A stretch of 42,983 nt of DNA from Bacillota bacterium (lineage in GTDB: Bacteria > Bacillota > Clostridia > Christensenellales > CAG-138), in contig JAEESS010000014.1 in NCBI GenBank assembly GCA_016286445.1, positions 1 through 42,983 on the forward strand, read 5' to 3'. Both the position numbers and the translations under genes were made by a program. This document shows, piece after piece, positions 17,616 to 25,929 of the stretch (positions are counted from its first letter, which is position 1; every line of letters starts with the position of its first letter). The notes under the pieces are model-generated. The model did not search any database. It was not told where the DNA came from and worked only from the letters and a program-made list of their open reading frames with translations.

Positions 17616-17646
17616 GAATACAGGGAATAGGAGGGAGGAACGGACG

Positions 17647-18528
17647 ATGAAGCGCATTCAGAATGTCAATCGCCGCAAATGCATGATGACGCTGCTGTTT
17701 TCGGCTGCGGTCGTGATCTGCGTGTGCGTCGGCGTGGTCATGAACCTCACGACGCTCGAAGATGAAAATTTCGATCACATGGGGATCGAAACCTTCTGCA
17801 TGTTCACGGTGAACTCAAATATCTTCATGGGAATCTCCATGTTTCTGACGCTGCCGTACACCTTCGACGGGCTTCGGAACGGATATTTCAGGCTGCCGGA
17901 CTGGCTTGTGAAGCTCCTGCTCGTGTCGTCGACCGCGCTTACGCTGACGTTTCTCGTTTCGCTCTGCATTCTTGCGCCGGTCAAGGGCTTCGGACTGATC
18001 TTCACCGGCTCGCGCTTCTTCCTGCACGGGCTCTGCCCGATCCTTGCGATCCTTGTGTTCTGCTTTGTGCTTAAGGACACGCACCTTTCGTTCGCGTCGA
18101 CGTTCCTTTCGCTGATCCCGGTCTTTGTCTATGCCTGCATCTATTACACGCTTGTTGCGGTCCTGGAGAAATGGGATGATTTTTACGGCTTTCTCACCCG
18201 CATTCCGCAATGGATCTCCATCTCGGCTTTTCTGCCGCTGACCTTCTGTATCGCAACGGTACTGCGCATTCTGCACAATCATTCTTGCAAGCGTTATCGG
18301 GAACAGGCGCGCGCAAACTATCTTTCCGCATTCGAGGCAAAGGACACGCGGGAAATGATCATTCATATGGCGGCGCGCAACAGCAAGAAGGATACGACCG
18401 GAAACATCGTGATCCCGTATCAGGTCCTCAGAATGCTTCTTTCCGGCAGCGAGAAAGAGGATACCTTTGAAGAATACTGCATTCTTTATATGAAGGAATG
18501 TCTGAAGCACGAAATCTATCAGGAATGA
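17647..18528 (+). CDS. Multi-pass membrane protein, possibly Pr6Pr-like
   Basis: 293 residues from the ATG at 17647, which follows a GGAGGGAGGAA site. Upstream in-frame starts lack a ribosome site and would overlap the promoter. About six hydrophobic segments occupy residues 15-215, followed by a hydrophilic cytoplasmic tail of about 75 residues. The pattern FTVNSNIFMG in the second membrane region and FLHGLCPILAI in a later one resembles the Pr6Pr / FAR-17a-AIG1 membrane family, but I cannot confirm this. No catalytic motif is identified with certainty. It stands alone between convergent and divergent neighbours. Confidence 0.7.
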   Translation: MKRIQNVNRRKCMMTLLFSAAVVICVCVGVVMNLTTLEDENFDHMGIETFCMFTVNSNIFMGISMFLTLPYTFDGLRNGYFRLPDWLVKLLLVSSTALTLTFLVSLCILAPVKGFGLIFTGSRFFLHGLCPILAILVFCFVLKDTHLSFASTFLSLIPVFVYACIYYTLVAVLEKWDDFYGFLTRIPQWISISAFLPLTFCIATVLRILHNHSCKRYREQARANYLSAFEAKDTREMIIHMAARNSKKDTTGNIVIPYQVLRMLLSGSEKEDTFEEYCILYMKECLKHEIYQE

Positions 18529-18534
18529 AGCTGC

Positions 18535-18575
18535 AAAAAAAGCTGTTCCGACGTATGATCTGGACAGCTTTTTTT
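18535..18575. terminator. Bidirectional terminator
   Basis: A6-AGCTGT (18535-18546) pairs with ACAGCT-T6 (18564-18575), with an inner CC/GG and one bulged T. It lies between convergent genes. Confidence 0.85.
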
Positions 18576-18585
18576 ATAGCGTTTT

Positions 18586-19701
18586 TCAGGATTCATACCG
18601 TTTAGCGGCCTGTTTCAGAAGCTCACGGATCGGCAGATGCTGCGGACAAATGTCCTCACACTGACCGCATTCGATGCAGTCGGACGCCTTGCCGCCGTTT
18701 TTCGTGACCCAGCCGTAATGGTTTGTCGGTCGGTTCGGAAACTTGATCCCGTCGTTGATGCAGCGGAAGACGCCGGGAATATTGATCTGCATCGGACAGC
18801 CGTCGGTGCAGTAGCGGCAGCCGGTGCACGCAACGAGCTTCAGCGCCCGGATCATTTCGCGCACTTCTCCGATCGCCCGATGCGCCTCTTCGGAAAGCGG
18901 CTTCGGATCCTTCATGAACGCAATGTTCTCTTCCATCTGCGCAACATTGTTCATGCCGGACAGGATCATCACAACCCGATCCTGCTCCGCAACAAACCGC
19001 AGCGCGATCTCCGCCGGCGAGCCGTCGTGCGCAGCCTCGAGCCTTTCGAGCGCCGCATCCGGCAAGAACACCAGTCCGCCGCCCTTGATGGGCTCCATGA
19101 CAAGCGCGGGCTTGTCGTGCTTTTTCAAAACGTCCATACAGCCCTGCGACTGCACGTTCGGATCGTCGAGGTCCAGATAGTTGTACTGGATCTGTACGAC
19201 CTCAAGCTCCGGATGCTCCGTGAGCACGCGATCCAAAAATTCCGGCGAATCGTGGAACGACATGCCGACGTGCTTTACCTTGCCCTGCTTTTTCAGCTCC
19301 TGCACGATCTCAAACGCATGACAGTCCGTGTATTTTTGATAATTTCCTTCGAGCACCGAATGGATCAGATAAAAATCGAAATAATCGACGCCGCACGCGT
19401 CAAGCTGCGTTTGAAACAGCGGCAGAATATCCTCTTCCTTTTCAAAACAGCTTGAAGTCAGCTTGTTCGTGAGAACATAGCGTTCGCGCGGATAGCGGCT
19501 CGTAAGCCCTTCTCGAAGCGCAATCTCGCTTTTTCCTTCATAATATACATGCGCCGTATCGAAATAGTTGAAGCCTGCCGCAAGATAGCGGTCCACCATT
19601 TCCCGGAAGTTACACAGATCGACCTCGCCGTTTGCGTCGAGCTGCATGCGCATGCATCCGAAAGCAAACTTGCCCTTCAAAAGATCCGAAAACCGTTCCA
19701 T
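18586..19701 (-). CDS. Aldo/keto reductase with C-terminal 4Fe-4S ferredoxin domain
   Basis: 371 residues. The AKR barrel (about 1-280) has the catalytic set: Asp and Tyr in FDTAHVYYEGKSE, Lys in VLTNKL and His in YLIHSV. The C-terminal part (about 285-365) has cysteine clusters CTGCRYCTDGCP and CIECGQCEDICP, expected to bind one or two [4Fe-4S] clusters. This subfamily is common in anaerobes and probably couples carbonyl reduction to low-potential electron transfer. The substrate is unknown. The ATG follows AGGAGG. Confidence 0.92.
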   Translation of the reverse strand: MERFSDLLKGKFAFGCMRMQLDANGEVDLCNFREMVDRYLAAGFNYFDTAHVYYEGKSEIALREGLTSRYPRERYVLTNKLTSSCFEKEEDILPLFQTQLDACGVDYFDFYLIHSVLEGNYQKYTDCHAFEIVQELKKQGKVKHVGMSFHDSPEFLDRVLTEHPELEVVQIQYNYLDLDDPNVQSQGCMDVLKKHDKPALVMEPIKGGGLVFLPDAALERLEAAHDGSPAEIALRFVAEQDRVVMILSGMNNVAQMEENIAFMKDPKPLSEEAHRAIGEVREMIRALKLVACTGCRYCTDGCPMQINIPGVFRCINDGIKFPNRPTNHYGWVTKNGGKASDCIECGQCEDICPQHLPIRELLKQAAKRYES

Positions 19702-19825
19702 ACGAACTCCTCCTGTTCTTTTCTGATATTTATTTTAACGGAAAAAAAAACCGTCTGTCAAGCAAAACAAAAAGAATCCGTCCTTCAGATTCCTGTTCAT
19801 AATTTAGTCACAGTATCCACGCTTC

Positions 19826-19901
19826 TTTTCCACCTTATCCACCGAGTTATCCACAATTCTTATATTTATGGGTGTTTTTGAACCGTATGGATTGTGGAAA
19901 A
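19826..19901. promoter_or_regulatory. DnaA-box cluster
   Basis: Tandem plus-strand boxes TTTTCCACC (19826), TTATCCACC (19835) and perfect TTATCCACA (19847), plus a minus-strand TTTTCCACA (19901-19893). A weaker GTATCCACG is at 19813. An AT-rich stretch (19855-19880) lies between the boxes. This is a candidate origin element or DnaA-titration site about 3 kb from the dnaN-dnaA pair. Confidence 0.65.
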
Positions 19902-19991
19902 GTCAAAAATCGGGCATAAGCGCGTTGCGAAAAAAGGGCGGATGAAGAGCTACTCTCAAAAGGGTGTTTTTCAGACCGGTACACTTTTCGA

Positions 19992-20094
19992 CCCTCCCTT
20001 GTCAGGGAGGGTGGCTCGCGAAGCGAGACTGGAGGGTAGTTTCCTGACTACCCCTCAGTCAACTGCGTTGACAGCTCCCCTGACAAGGGGAGCT
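19992..20094. repeat. MITE-like intergenic repeat with hairpin ends
   Basis: About 103 bp. The left end CCCTCCC-TTGTCA-GGGAGGG (19992-20011) and right end AGCTCCCC-TGACAA-GGGGAGCT (20073-20094) are each palindromic and are inverted copies of one another. An inner CTCGC-GAA-GCGAG hairpin is also present. No coding capacity. Relatives or fragments occur at about 137-185 and 1562-1590. Confidence 0.75.
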
Positions 20095-20110
20095 TAATCT
20101 TTACCGTAAG

Positions 20111-20308
20111 AGCGCACTTATACACCACTGACACGTCAGCGGTGATACCCTCCTGCGTCGGGACGTGCGCTTCCTGCTTTCGCCTTCTTGTTCCAGTCGA
20201 CTGGAAAGCATAGCGTGAACCTAACGAGAACGGGGGCAAGGGTATCCCTTGAAGCACAAAGCCGAGGCAATTCGACCTCGGCTTTTGACATTTGTCCGGA
20301 CAAATGTC
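20111..20308. other. Chain of nested palindromes, possible structured RNA or element end
   Basis: AGCGCAC (20111) pairs with GTGCGCT (20165) around an inner hairpin (20123-20144). A perfect 16-bp palindrome TTCCAGTCGACTGGAA follows at about 20191. CAAGGG-TAT-CCCTTG lies near 20238. A 10-bp stem AAAGCCGAGG/CCTCGGCTTT with T4 (20258-20286) looks like a plus-strand terminator. A perfect 22-bp palindrome, GACATTTGTCC with its mirror, covers 20287-20308. The function is unknown. Confidence 0.45.
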
Positions 20309-20429
20309 CTGCTTGCTATACCGTGCGACAAAGCTAAATACTTGCAACACAATCTCTTCTCATGAAATAGATTAACGTTCAGCAGTATTATTAGCGCATA
20401 TAGCTTTCGCGTAATACTGGTTAAGAACA

Positions 20430-20458
20430 TTGCTTTATGTATTGTTTTATGTTATGAT
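20430..20458 (+). promoter_or_regulatory. Promoter of the potassium channel pseudogene
   Basis: TTGCTT at 20430-20435, a 17-base spacer, TATGAT at 20453-20458. Confidence 0.6.
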
Positions 20459-20492
20459 TCTCCTGTCGAAAAAATCATCAAGGGATAGGAAA

Positions 20493-21254
20493 ATGAGTTT
20501 CAGAAAAAGATTGTTTGAGATTATTGAGTCATCAAAGGAAACTGATCGGGTTAGCAATATCTATGACATCTTTATGATGATTACTATAATTTTGAGTATT
20601 ATTCCTCTAGCGTTTAAGGAGGAACTATCTGTCTTTGTAATCATTGACAAAATCGCAGTTATTATTTTTATCGTTGATTATCTTTTACGCATTTTAACTG
20701 CTGACTATAAATTAAACAAAGGTAAGCTCTCATTTATTCTCTATCCGATCACGCCAATGGCATTAATTGATTTACTTTGCATTCTTCCCTCGTTGAACAT
20801 TATAAGTGGCAGTTTTCGCTTGCTAAAAGTTTTTCGTCTGTTTAGGACGTTTAGGGTATTTCGCATTGTAAAGGCAGTTTGATATTCAAAGAGTATATAC
20901 CTAATCAAAAACGTTTTTAAAAACTCCAAAAAGCCATTAATTACAGTGGGATTCCTTGCAATAGCGTACGTTATGATCTCTGCGCTGGTTATTTTTAATG
21001 CAGAACCTGATACTTTCGATACATTTTTTGATGCTATATATTGGGCAACAGTTTCCCTAACGACGATGGGATATGGTGACATTTATCCGGTAACAACAAT
21101 CGGAAGAATAGTAACTATGGTTTCTTCTGTATTCGGCATTGCGATTATCGCACTTCCATCCGGCATCATTACTGCGGGCTTAATGGAGGAGATTAATAAG
21201 CGTGATAATCTTCCACCAACGGAGAATAATCAAGAAGAAAAAAAAGAGGAGTAA
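20493..21254 (+). pseudogene. Voltage-gated potassium channel, interrupted by one in-frame TGA
   Basis: The reading frame is continuous from the ATG at 20493 (AAGGGATAGG site upstream) to TAA at 21254 except for TGA at 20880-20882. The first part has segments S1-S4, ending in the arginine-rich voltage sensor FRLLKVFRLFRTFRVFRIVKAV. The stop falls where the next sensor Arg is expected, and YSKSIYLIKNVFKNSKKPL continues in the same frame. The second part has the pore with selectivity filter TTMGYGD and S6. A single CGA-to-TGA change explains it. Each half alone would be non-functional, or the 3' part (an ATG at 20946) would be a truncated pore. Base composition is AT-rich compared with all neighbours, suggesting transfer. 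Confidence 0.85.
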
Positions 21255-21259
21255 ACAAT

Positions 21260-21478
21260 ATGGCTCGAAGAAAAACTTACGGGTTCAGCATGAAACGTTT
21301 GACCGGTGTGACTGATGTGAAAAGAAAAGTTGCAAAGACAACTGGTATTCCTACAACAAAGCAAGGTCGTCATAACAAGGCACGACGAATAGCCACTGGA
21401 GGAGGTTGTTTAGTATCGATCATGGTCCCAATATTATTGTTTACGGCGGTTATTGTTTTATTAGTCTGTTTTATGTAA
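21260..21478 (+). CDS. Small basic membrane protein, unknown function
   Basis: 72 residues. The N-terminal half is strongly basic (ARRKTYGFSMKRL, then KRKVAKTTGIPTTKQGRHNKARR). The C-terminal half is one hydrophobic helix (about 50-71). It looks like a single-pass or tail-anchored protein; I recall small proteins of this general pattern in Clostridia but know no function. The ATG follows AAAGAGGAG, 5 bases after the channel stop, so the two share a transcript. It shares the AT-rich composition of the channel gene. Confidence 0.7.
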   Translation: MARRKTYGFSMKRLTGVTDVKRKVAKTTGIPTTKQGRHNKARRIATGGGCLVSIMVPILLFTAVIVLLVCFM

Positions 21479-21518
21479 AATAGATTGGATTTACTAAAAC
21501 AGACCCTATAATTAGACT

Positions 21519-21556
21519 AACGGAGAAGGATTGAATACCTTCTCCGTTCTTCGTTT
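21519..21556 (+). terminator. Terminator of the AT-rich channel operon
   Basis: Perfect 11-bp stem AACGGAGAAGG (21519-21529) with CCTTCTCCGTT (21538-21548), followed by a modest T-rich tract. Confidence 0.7.
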
Positions 21557-21619
21557 GAAATACCCCCCTTGACAAACCTCCTCCGAACCGCCCCTTTTGA
21601 AACCTTATCAAGTTTTTCT

Positions 21620-22714
21620 TTAATAAACGCGCATCGGTACGATCAGATAGAGGAACGCGTCGCCCTGTACCGGACGGATCACGCACGGGCTGATCGGACT
21701 GTTGAACTCGATGTAGACCGTTTCATCCGAAATGTTCTTGAGTATGTTCAGAATGTATTTCGGATTGAAGGCGATATCGATCGGATCGCCGACGATGCTG
21801 ACCTCCATCGTGTCCTCGCCGCGGCCGACGAAGCTTTCCGCGCTCATGGTGAGCGTATCGCCCTCAAAATGAAGCATCACGCTGTTGTTGCCTTCTCTTG
21901 CGATCAGCTGCGCACGGTCGGTCATGGTGAAGAGGTCCTGTGTGTTCACAAGCACGCGCGTTTTGCATTCCTTCGGAATGATGCGCTTGTAATCGATGTA
22001 GTTTCCGTCCAAAAGACGCGCGGTGAGCCTTGTGTCGTTGACCTCAACGGTCAGATGCGTCTTGGTGATCGAAATCGTAATGTCCTGTTCGGTCTCTTCC
22101 GCCATCTTCGCGATCTCGCTGAGAACCTTGCCCTGCACGATCGTCCGCGCTTCCACGCCGGCGTTTTCGGTATGCAGGTTCGTCATGGCAAACTGGAAGG
22201 AGTCCGTCGCAACAAAGGTCAGCAAATCTTCTTTTGCTTCGATCAGCGCGCCGGTCAGCACCGGACGGGAATCGTCGAGCGACACGGCAAAGACGGTGTG
22301 ATCGATCATGCTCTTGAGCTGATCCGCGTTGACCTTGATGTTGACAACGTCGCCCTTTGCGCGCATGATCGGAAACTCGTCGAATTCGACGCACTGCAGA
22401 CGCTGCTTCACTCTGCCGCTTTTGATCTTTAGGATCATGCCTTCCTGTTCCGCAACGAGCGGTTCGTTCGGCAGCTTCCGGAGGATCTCCGCCAAAAACT
22501 TTCCTTTTAAGACGCAGCGTCCCTCTTCCTCAACGGTTGCGGGAAGCACGCATTCCTTTTGAAACATCAGATCCGAACAGGTCAGTCTCAATCCTTCGCC
22601 CGTCGCTTCAATCAGAACGCCTTCGAGCGCCGGCATCGTCGAGCGCAGGGGCAGCGCCTTGATCACGGAAAGAACGCCGTTCGCAAGATCCTCTGTCTGC
22701 ATGGTAAACTTCAT
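21620..22714 (-). CDS. dnaN: DNA polymerase III beta subunit (sliding clamp)
   Basis: 364 residues in three repeated clamp domains, ending in LIVPMRVY, a typical variant of the beta-clamp C-terminus. MKFTMQTEDLANGVLSVIKALPLRSTMPALEG is a standard N-terminus (only part of it is diagnostic). The clamp encircles DNA and tethers the replicative polymerase. The ATG at 22714 follows GGAAAGGAAC. It lies downstream of dnaA on the same strand with a 258-base gap that contains DnaA boxes. Confidence 0.97.
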   Translation of the reverse strand: MKFTMQTEDLANGVLSVIKALPLRSTMPALEGVLIEATGEGLRLTCSDLMFQKECVLPATVEEEGRCVLKGKFLAEILRKLPNEPLVAEQEGMILKIKSGRVKQRLQCVEFDEFPIMRAKGDVVNIKVNADQLKSMIDHTVFAVSLDDSRPVLTGALIEAKEDLLTFVATDSFQFAMTNLHTENAGVEARTIVQGKVLSEIAKMAEETEQDITISITKTHLTVEVNDTRLTARLLDGNYIDYKRIIPKECKTRVLVNTQDLFTMTDRAQLIAREGNNSVMLHFEGDTLTMSAESFVGRGEDTMEVSIVGDPIDIAFNPKYILNILKNISDETVYIEFNSPISPCVIRPVQGDAFLYLIVPMRVY

Positions 22715-22738
22715 AGTCTTTCTGTTCCTTTCCGGCGG

Positions 22739-22972
22739 TTATCCACCTTTTCTTTGTATCGTATCCGTTTTTATTTCAATTTTTGTCAGCAGTCGCAGCA
22801 GTAGATGGTGTGGAGAAGCGGGAAAACCCGTCCGACCCGCGTACAGTCTGCTTTTTCCGTGTGGGAGAAGCTGTGATTGTCAGGTGGAAAGCTCGCCGCT
22901 TTTTCCACGGTATCCACGCCGTCCCCGTTATCCCAAAAACATCCACTTTCCTTATCCGATGTTTGTGGAAAA
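22739..22972. promoter_or_regulatory. DnaA boxes between dnaA and dnaN (candidate oriC part)
   Basis: TTATCCACC (22739-22747), TTTTCCACG (22901-22909) and the minus-strand match TTTTCCACA (22972-22964, touching the dnaA stop). Looser copies lie at 22910 and around 22809. The dnaA-dnaN gap is one of the usual Firmicutes origin positions, but the boxes are sparse and few match the consensus exactly. Confidence 0.6.
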
Positions 22973-24292
22973 CTATCCTTCCCTGATGCGCGTGCGGATG
23001 CTTTCCGCCGTGTCCCTGAATCCGGGATCGTCCTCGATCATCTGCGCGATCTTCTTGCATGCGGAAATAGCCGTCGTATGATCGTCGCGGTCGAACAGCG
23101 TTGCGATCCGCTTATAAGGCAGACTCAGCAGCGTATGACAGAAATACATCGCGATCTGCCGCGGAATCACGACCTCCTTGTCGCGCCGCTGCGACATCAG
23201 ACTTTCGAGCGGAATCGAGTAATATTCCGCAACCGTTTCCTTGATGCGTTCCGGCGTAACGACGATATCCTGCTTCTGCGGCAGAATATCCCGCATCGCT
23301 TCCTTCGCAAGATTCATTGTGATCGGCATGCGCTTGAGATTCGCGTATGCGATCACGCGGTTCAAACTGCCCTCCAGCTTCCGGATGTTGTCGACGATGT
23401 TTTCCGCAATGAAATTGATAATCTCGTCGTCGATGACGACGTTGCGGTTCTGCGCGCGGTTGCGCAGGATGGCGGTACGCGTTTCCAGATCGGGCGCCTG
23501 GATGTCCGCAACCAAACCCCATTCAAAGCGAGAGGAAAGACGCTCCTCCAGCGCTTTGATCTCCTTAGGCGGACGGTCCGAGCTGATCACGATCTGCTTG
23601 CCCGCGTTGTGCAGCGTGTTGAACGTGTTGAAAAACTCCTCCTGCACCGCCTGCTTTCCCGCGATGAACTGGATGTCGTCGATCATCAGAAGATCCACGT
23701 TGCGGTACCGCTGGCGAAATTCAACGTTCTTACCGGCGCGGACCGCTTCGATCATGTCGTTGGTGAACATTTCGCTGGTGACGTACACGATGCGCGCCGA
23801 AGGATTCGTCTCCTTTACGGCATGTCCGATCGCGTGCATCAGATGCGTTTTGCCCAAGCCTACGCCGCCGTACAGGAACAGCGGATTATACGCCTTTCCC
23901 GGCGCTTCGACGACCGCAAGCGACGCCGCATGCGCAAAGTTGTTCGATTTGCCGACGACGAAGGTCTCGAACGTGTATTCCGGATTCAGCATCAGCGAAT
24001 TCAGCGGAACCTCTTCGGTCGCCGTCTCAATGAAATCCCTTCGCTGTGTCGGCAGGATCAGAAGCACGCCGACCACATCCGGCTCCGCCTTCTGCACAGC
24101 GGCGCGGATATGCTCGAAATAATACTCGTTTATCGTGTTTTTCACGACCTCGTCCGTCGCTTCCAAAACCAGCACGCCGTTTTTCACGGCGACCGGGTCG
24201 AGCGCGTCGATCCAGCGGTGAAACGTCACCGGCGAAATCTGCGGGCGAACGATCTCCCGCGCGTCAAACCAAATCTTTTTCAGATCCTGCAT
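22973..24292 (-). CDS. dnaA: Chromosomal replication initiator protein DnaA
   Basis: 439 residues. Domain I (about 1-85) and a short linker precede the AAA+ domain with Walker A GGVGLGKTH, Walker B LLMIDDIQFI, sensor/arginine region SSRFEWGLVADI. Domain IV carries the DnaA signature DRDDHTTAISACKKI, which reads TT-AI in place of the more usual TT-VL. It binds the DnaA boxes and opens the origin. I chose the ATG at 24292 with GGGGA upstream; a TTG four codons earlier lacks a spaced ribosome site. rpmH, its classic upstream neighbour, is absent. Confidence 0.97.
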   Translation of the reverse strand: MQDLKKIWFDAREIVRPQISPVTFHRWIDALDPVAVKNGVLVLEATDEVVKNTINEYYFEHIRAAVQKAEPDVVGVLLILPTQRRDFIETATEEVPLNSLMLNPEYTFETFVVGKSNNFAHAASLAVVEAPGKAYNPLFLYGGVGLGKTHLMHAIGHAVKETNPSARIVYVTSEMFTNDMIEAVRAGKNVEFRQRYRNVDLLMIDDIQFIAGKQAVQEEFFNTFNTLHNAGKQIVISSDRPPKEIKALEERLSSRFEWGLVADIQAPDLETRTAILRNRAQNRNVVIDDEIINFIAENIVDNIRKLEGSLNRVIAYANLKRMPITMNLAKEAMRDILPQKQDIVVTPERIKETVAEYYSIPLESLMSQRRDKEVVIPRQIAMYFCHTLLSLPYKRIATLFDRDDHTTAISACKKIAQMIEDDPGFRDTAESIRTRIREG

Positions 24293-24353
24293 TCCAATCC
24301 CCAATCTTCCGGAAGGGCTTCCGTTTTCCCTTCAGCGCTTTTCTACCGCTATT

Positions 24354-24362
24354 ATCATAACA
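24354..24362 (-). promoter_or_regulatory. Probable dnaA promoter (extended -10)
   Basis: Minus-strand TGTTATGAT (TG-n-TATGAT), -10 at 24359-24354, with only a weak -35. The leader of roughly 55 bases includes a GGAAG-CTTCC hairpin close to the ribosome site. No DnaA box is visible upstream of the gene. Confidence 0.45.
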
Positions 24363-24393
24363 GATTTTTTTCGGAAAGAAAAGCGTTTTCCGG

Positions 24394-24424
24394 AAAAAAG
24401 GACCGGCCTTTCTGAGGTCGGTCC
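24394..24424 (-). terminator. Terminator of the sigma/anti-sigma operon
   Basis: Minus-strand stem GGACCGACCT (24424-24415) with AGGCCGGTCC (24409-24400), one mismatch, followed by six T. Confidence 0.8.
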
Positions 24425-24477
24425 TTTTCGCGGGTTGTATTTTTTCTTCGGATGGTGCGTTTCGGTCCTATGTTCAT

Positions 24478-25929
24478 TTACGGAAGCGGCAGCTCGATCG
24501 CGCAGTCTGAAAGAACGGTTTCTTCCCATCCGAGCAGGTTGAATCCGTACGCCGGCATTCCGATCGGCGTGTCGTCGACCGACAGAACGATCGGATCACC
24601 CTTTTTGGATCCGTCTACCGGATCGAGGATCGGCACAATCCCCGTGATTCGTACAATTTTCGGAACGAGCCGGATAGACCGGATCTCCGAAAGATCCTCT
24701 GCGTGGATCGGCAGCTCGATCTTCCAGCGGTCGCCGCCCATGCTGTTCGGCACACGGTATTCGATGCGCTCGCCGTTCACATAGACGTCGAACTGCAGCC
24801 CTTCGTGATAGGTCAGAAGCGAAAGCATGAGATCCTCGTCAAACGTATCCGGCAGGGTGTATGTATTGATCGCGATCGTCATGCCGCCGGGCAAAAGCGT
24901 CGTCTCCAGGTTCAGCGTCAATCCGTCGAACGATACCGTACGGTTTCCGATCTTTGAAGATTCTCCCGTTTCCATCACCGTCAGCGGCGCGGAACCGAAA
25001 AGCGTCAGCTCGCAGGTCTTTGTATCTTGCTTGTTGCCCGCCGTCGTGTCGAACAAGAATTGATGCTTCACTCGAGCAACTGTATATTCGATCTCCGGAT
25101 CGTCACAATTGTAGATGAAATAATACAGCGTCATCTCGACTTTTCCGTCGGGCAGCGGAGAGAGGAGGTCGATATCCGTCTGCATGTTGAATCCGTTTGC
25201 CTCCTTTTTGTCGAAGATCGGGATCACGCCGTGTCCGTAGCCGCCGAATTCATACGGTGTGCCGTTGACCGTGCCAAGCACATGAGCGGTCAGCATATCG
25301 AGATTGTGCCTGTGAGCGATCTCGGTGTTTCCGAAGCCGACCAGAAAATCGCCCGCGAACGGACACTCGAAGTATGCGTTGACGATCAGCCGGCTGCCGT
25401 CGTAATAGAGCTCTCTAAGCTCCGGTTTCAGCGTCAGCAGATACGCGTATTCGTCCGGATCGACCGCGGGATGCTCATTTGTTCCAGCCGCTTCTTTGTT
25501 GAGTTCCGCATCGCCGGGCAGTTCGCCGGAAAAGCTTCCGGCAAGCTCGACGAAGCCGCCGATGTTTTCGGGCTTTGCGCTATCGATCGCTTTCTCGATC
25601 TCTTTGACAGGTTCACGCTCGTCAGGCTGTTGCATGAAGTAGCTGTCGGTCGTCGTTTCCGGATGCGTAAGACGGTACAGTCCGTCCGCTACGCCCGGCA
25701 CGGTAAAGCCGAGCGTGAGATAGATCACGGCACACGCTGCCGCGGCGATCGCCACAGGACGAAGCACCCGCATAAAGGAACGCTTTTCCGGCAGTTTTCG
25801 GTCGATCTTTGCCTGAATGCGCGCCGCCGTCCTCTCGTCCATGACGTTCGTTTCGCCAAGCACGCCGCAGAGCTTTTCTCTCTGCGCTTCATTCATATTA
25901 TTAAATGTGTTTTCCAGTTTGTTATTCAT
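24478..25929 (-). CDS. Membrane-bound anti-sigma factor with large extracellular domain (DUF4179-like)
   Basis: 483 residues from the ATG at 25929, which has AAAGGAGAAG upstream and overlaps the sigma stop as ATGA. Residues 1-50 are cytosolic and should hold the sigma-binding helices (NEAQREKLCGVLGETNVMDERTAARIQAKI). One transmembrane segment follows (about 55-75, AIAAAACAVIYLTLGF), then about 400 extracytoplasmic residues of beta-rich sequence, which resemble DUF4179-type anti-sigma factors as I remember them. The size of the outer domain suggests it senses an envelope signal. It is translationally coupled to the ECF sigma factor gene. Confidence 0.8.
   Translation of the reverse strand: MNNKLENTFNNMNEAQREKLCGVLGETNVMDERTAARIQAKIDRKLPEKRSFMRVLRPVAIAAAACAVIYLTLGFTVPGVADGLYRLTHPETTTDSYFMQQPDEREPVKEIEKAIDSAKPENIGGFVELAGSFSGELPGDAELNKEAAGTNEHPAVDPDEYAYLLTLKPELRELYYDGSRLIVNAYFECPFAGDFLVGFGNTEIAHRHNLDMLTAHVLGTVNGTPYEFGGYGHGVIPIFDKKEANGFNMQTDIDLLSPLPDGKVEMTLYYFIYNCDDPEIEYTVARVKHQFLFDTTAGNKQDTKTCELTLFGSAPLTVMETGESSKIGNRTVSFDGLTLNLETTLLPGGMTIAINTYTLPDTFDEDLMLSLLTYHEGLQFDVYVNGERIEYRVPNSMGGDRWKIELPIHAEDLSEIRSIRLVPKIVRITGIVPILDPVDGSKKGDPIVLSVDDTPIGMPAYGFNLLGWEETVLSDCAIELPLP

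Larger units (their letters stand above)
19702..20492. other. 790-bp intergenic region: DnaA boxes, MITE-like repeat, palindromes
   Basis: No supported gene. From left to right it holds a DnaA-box cluster (19826-19901), a MITE-like repeat (19992-20094), a chain of palindromes (20111-20308), and the promoter of the potassium channel gene. Small open frames across the repeat (for example 20048-20350, minus strand) translate repeat sequence and have no ribosome site. Composition changes from GC-rich to visibly AT-rich after about 20310. Confidence 0.7.

Noticed and set aside
20048..20430. Minus-strand small proteins across the repeat and palindromes
   Set aside because: The frames translate repeat sequence, which is known to create spurious small ORFs in annotations, and have no ribosome sites.
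20880..20882. TGA as selenocysteine or a reassigned codon
   Set aside because: Arg, not Cys or Sec, is expected here. No SECIS-like hairpin stands out directly after it, and many other genes in the window end with TGA.
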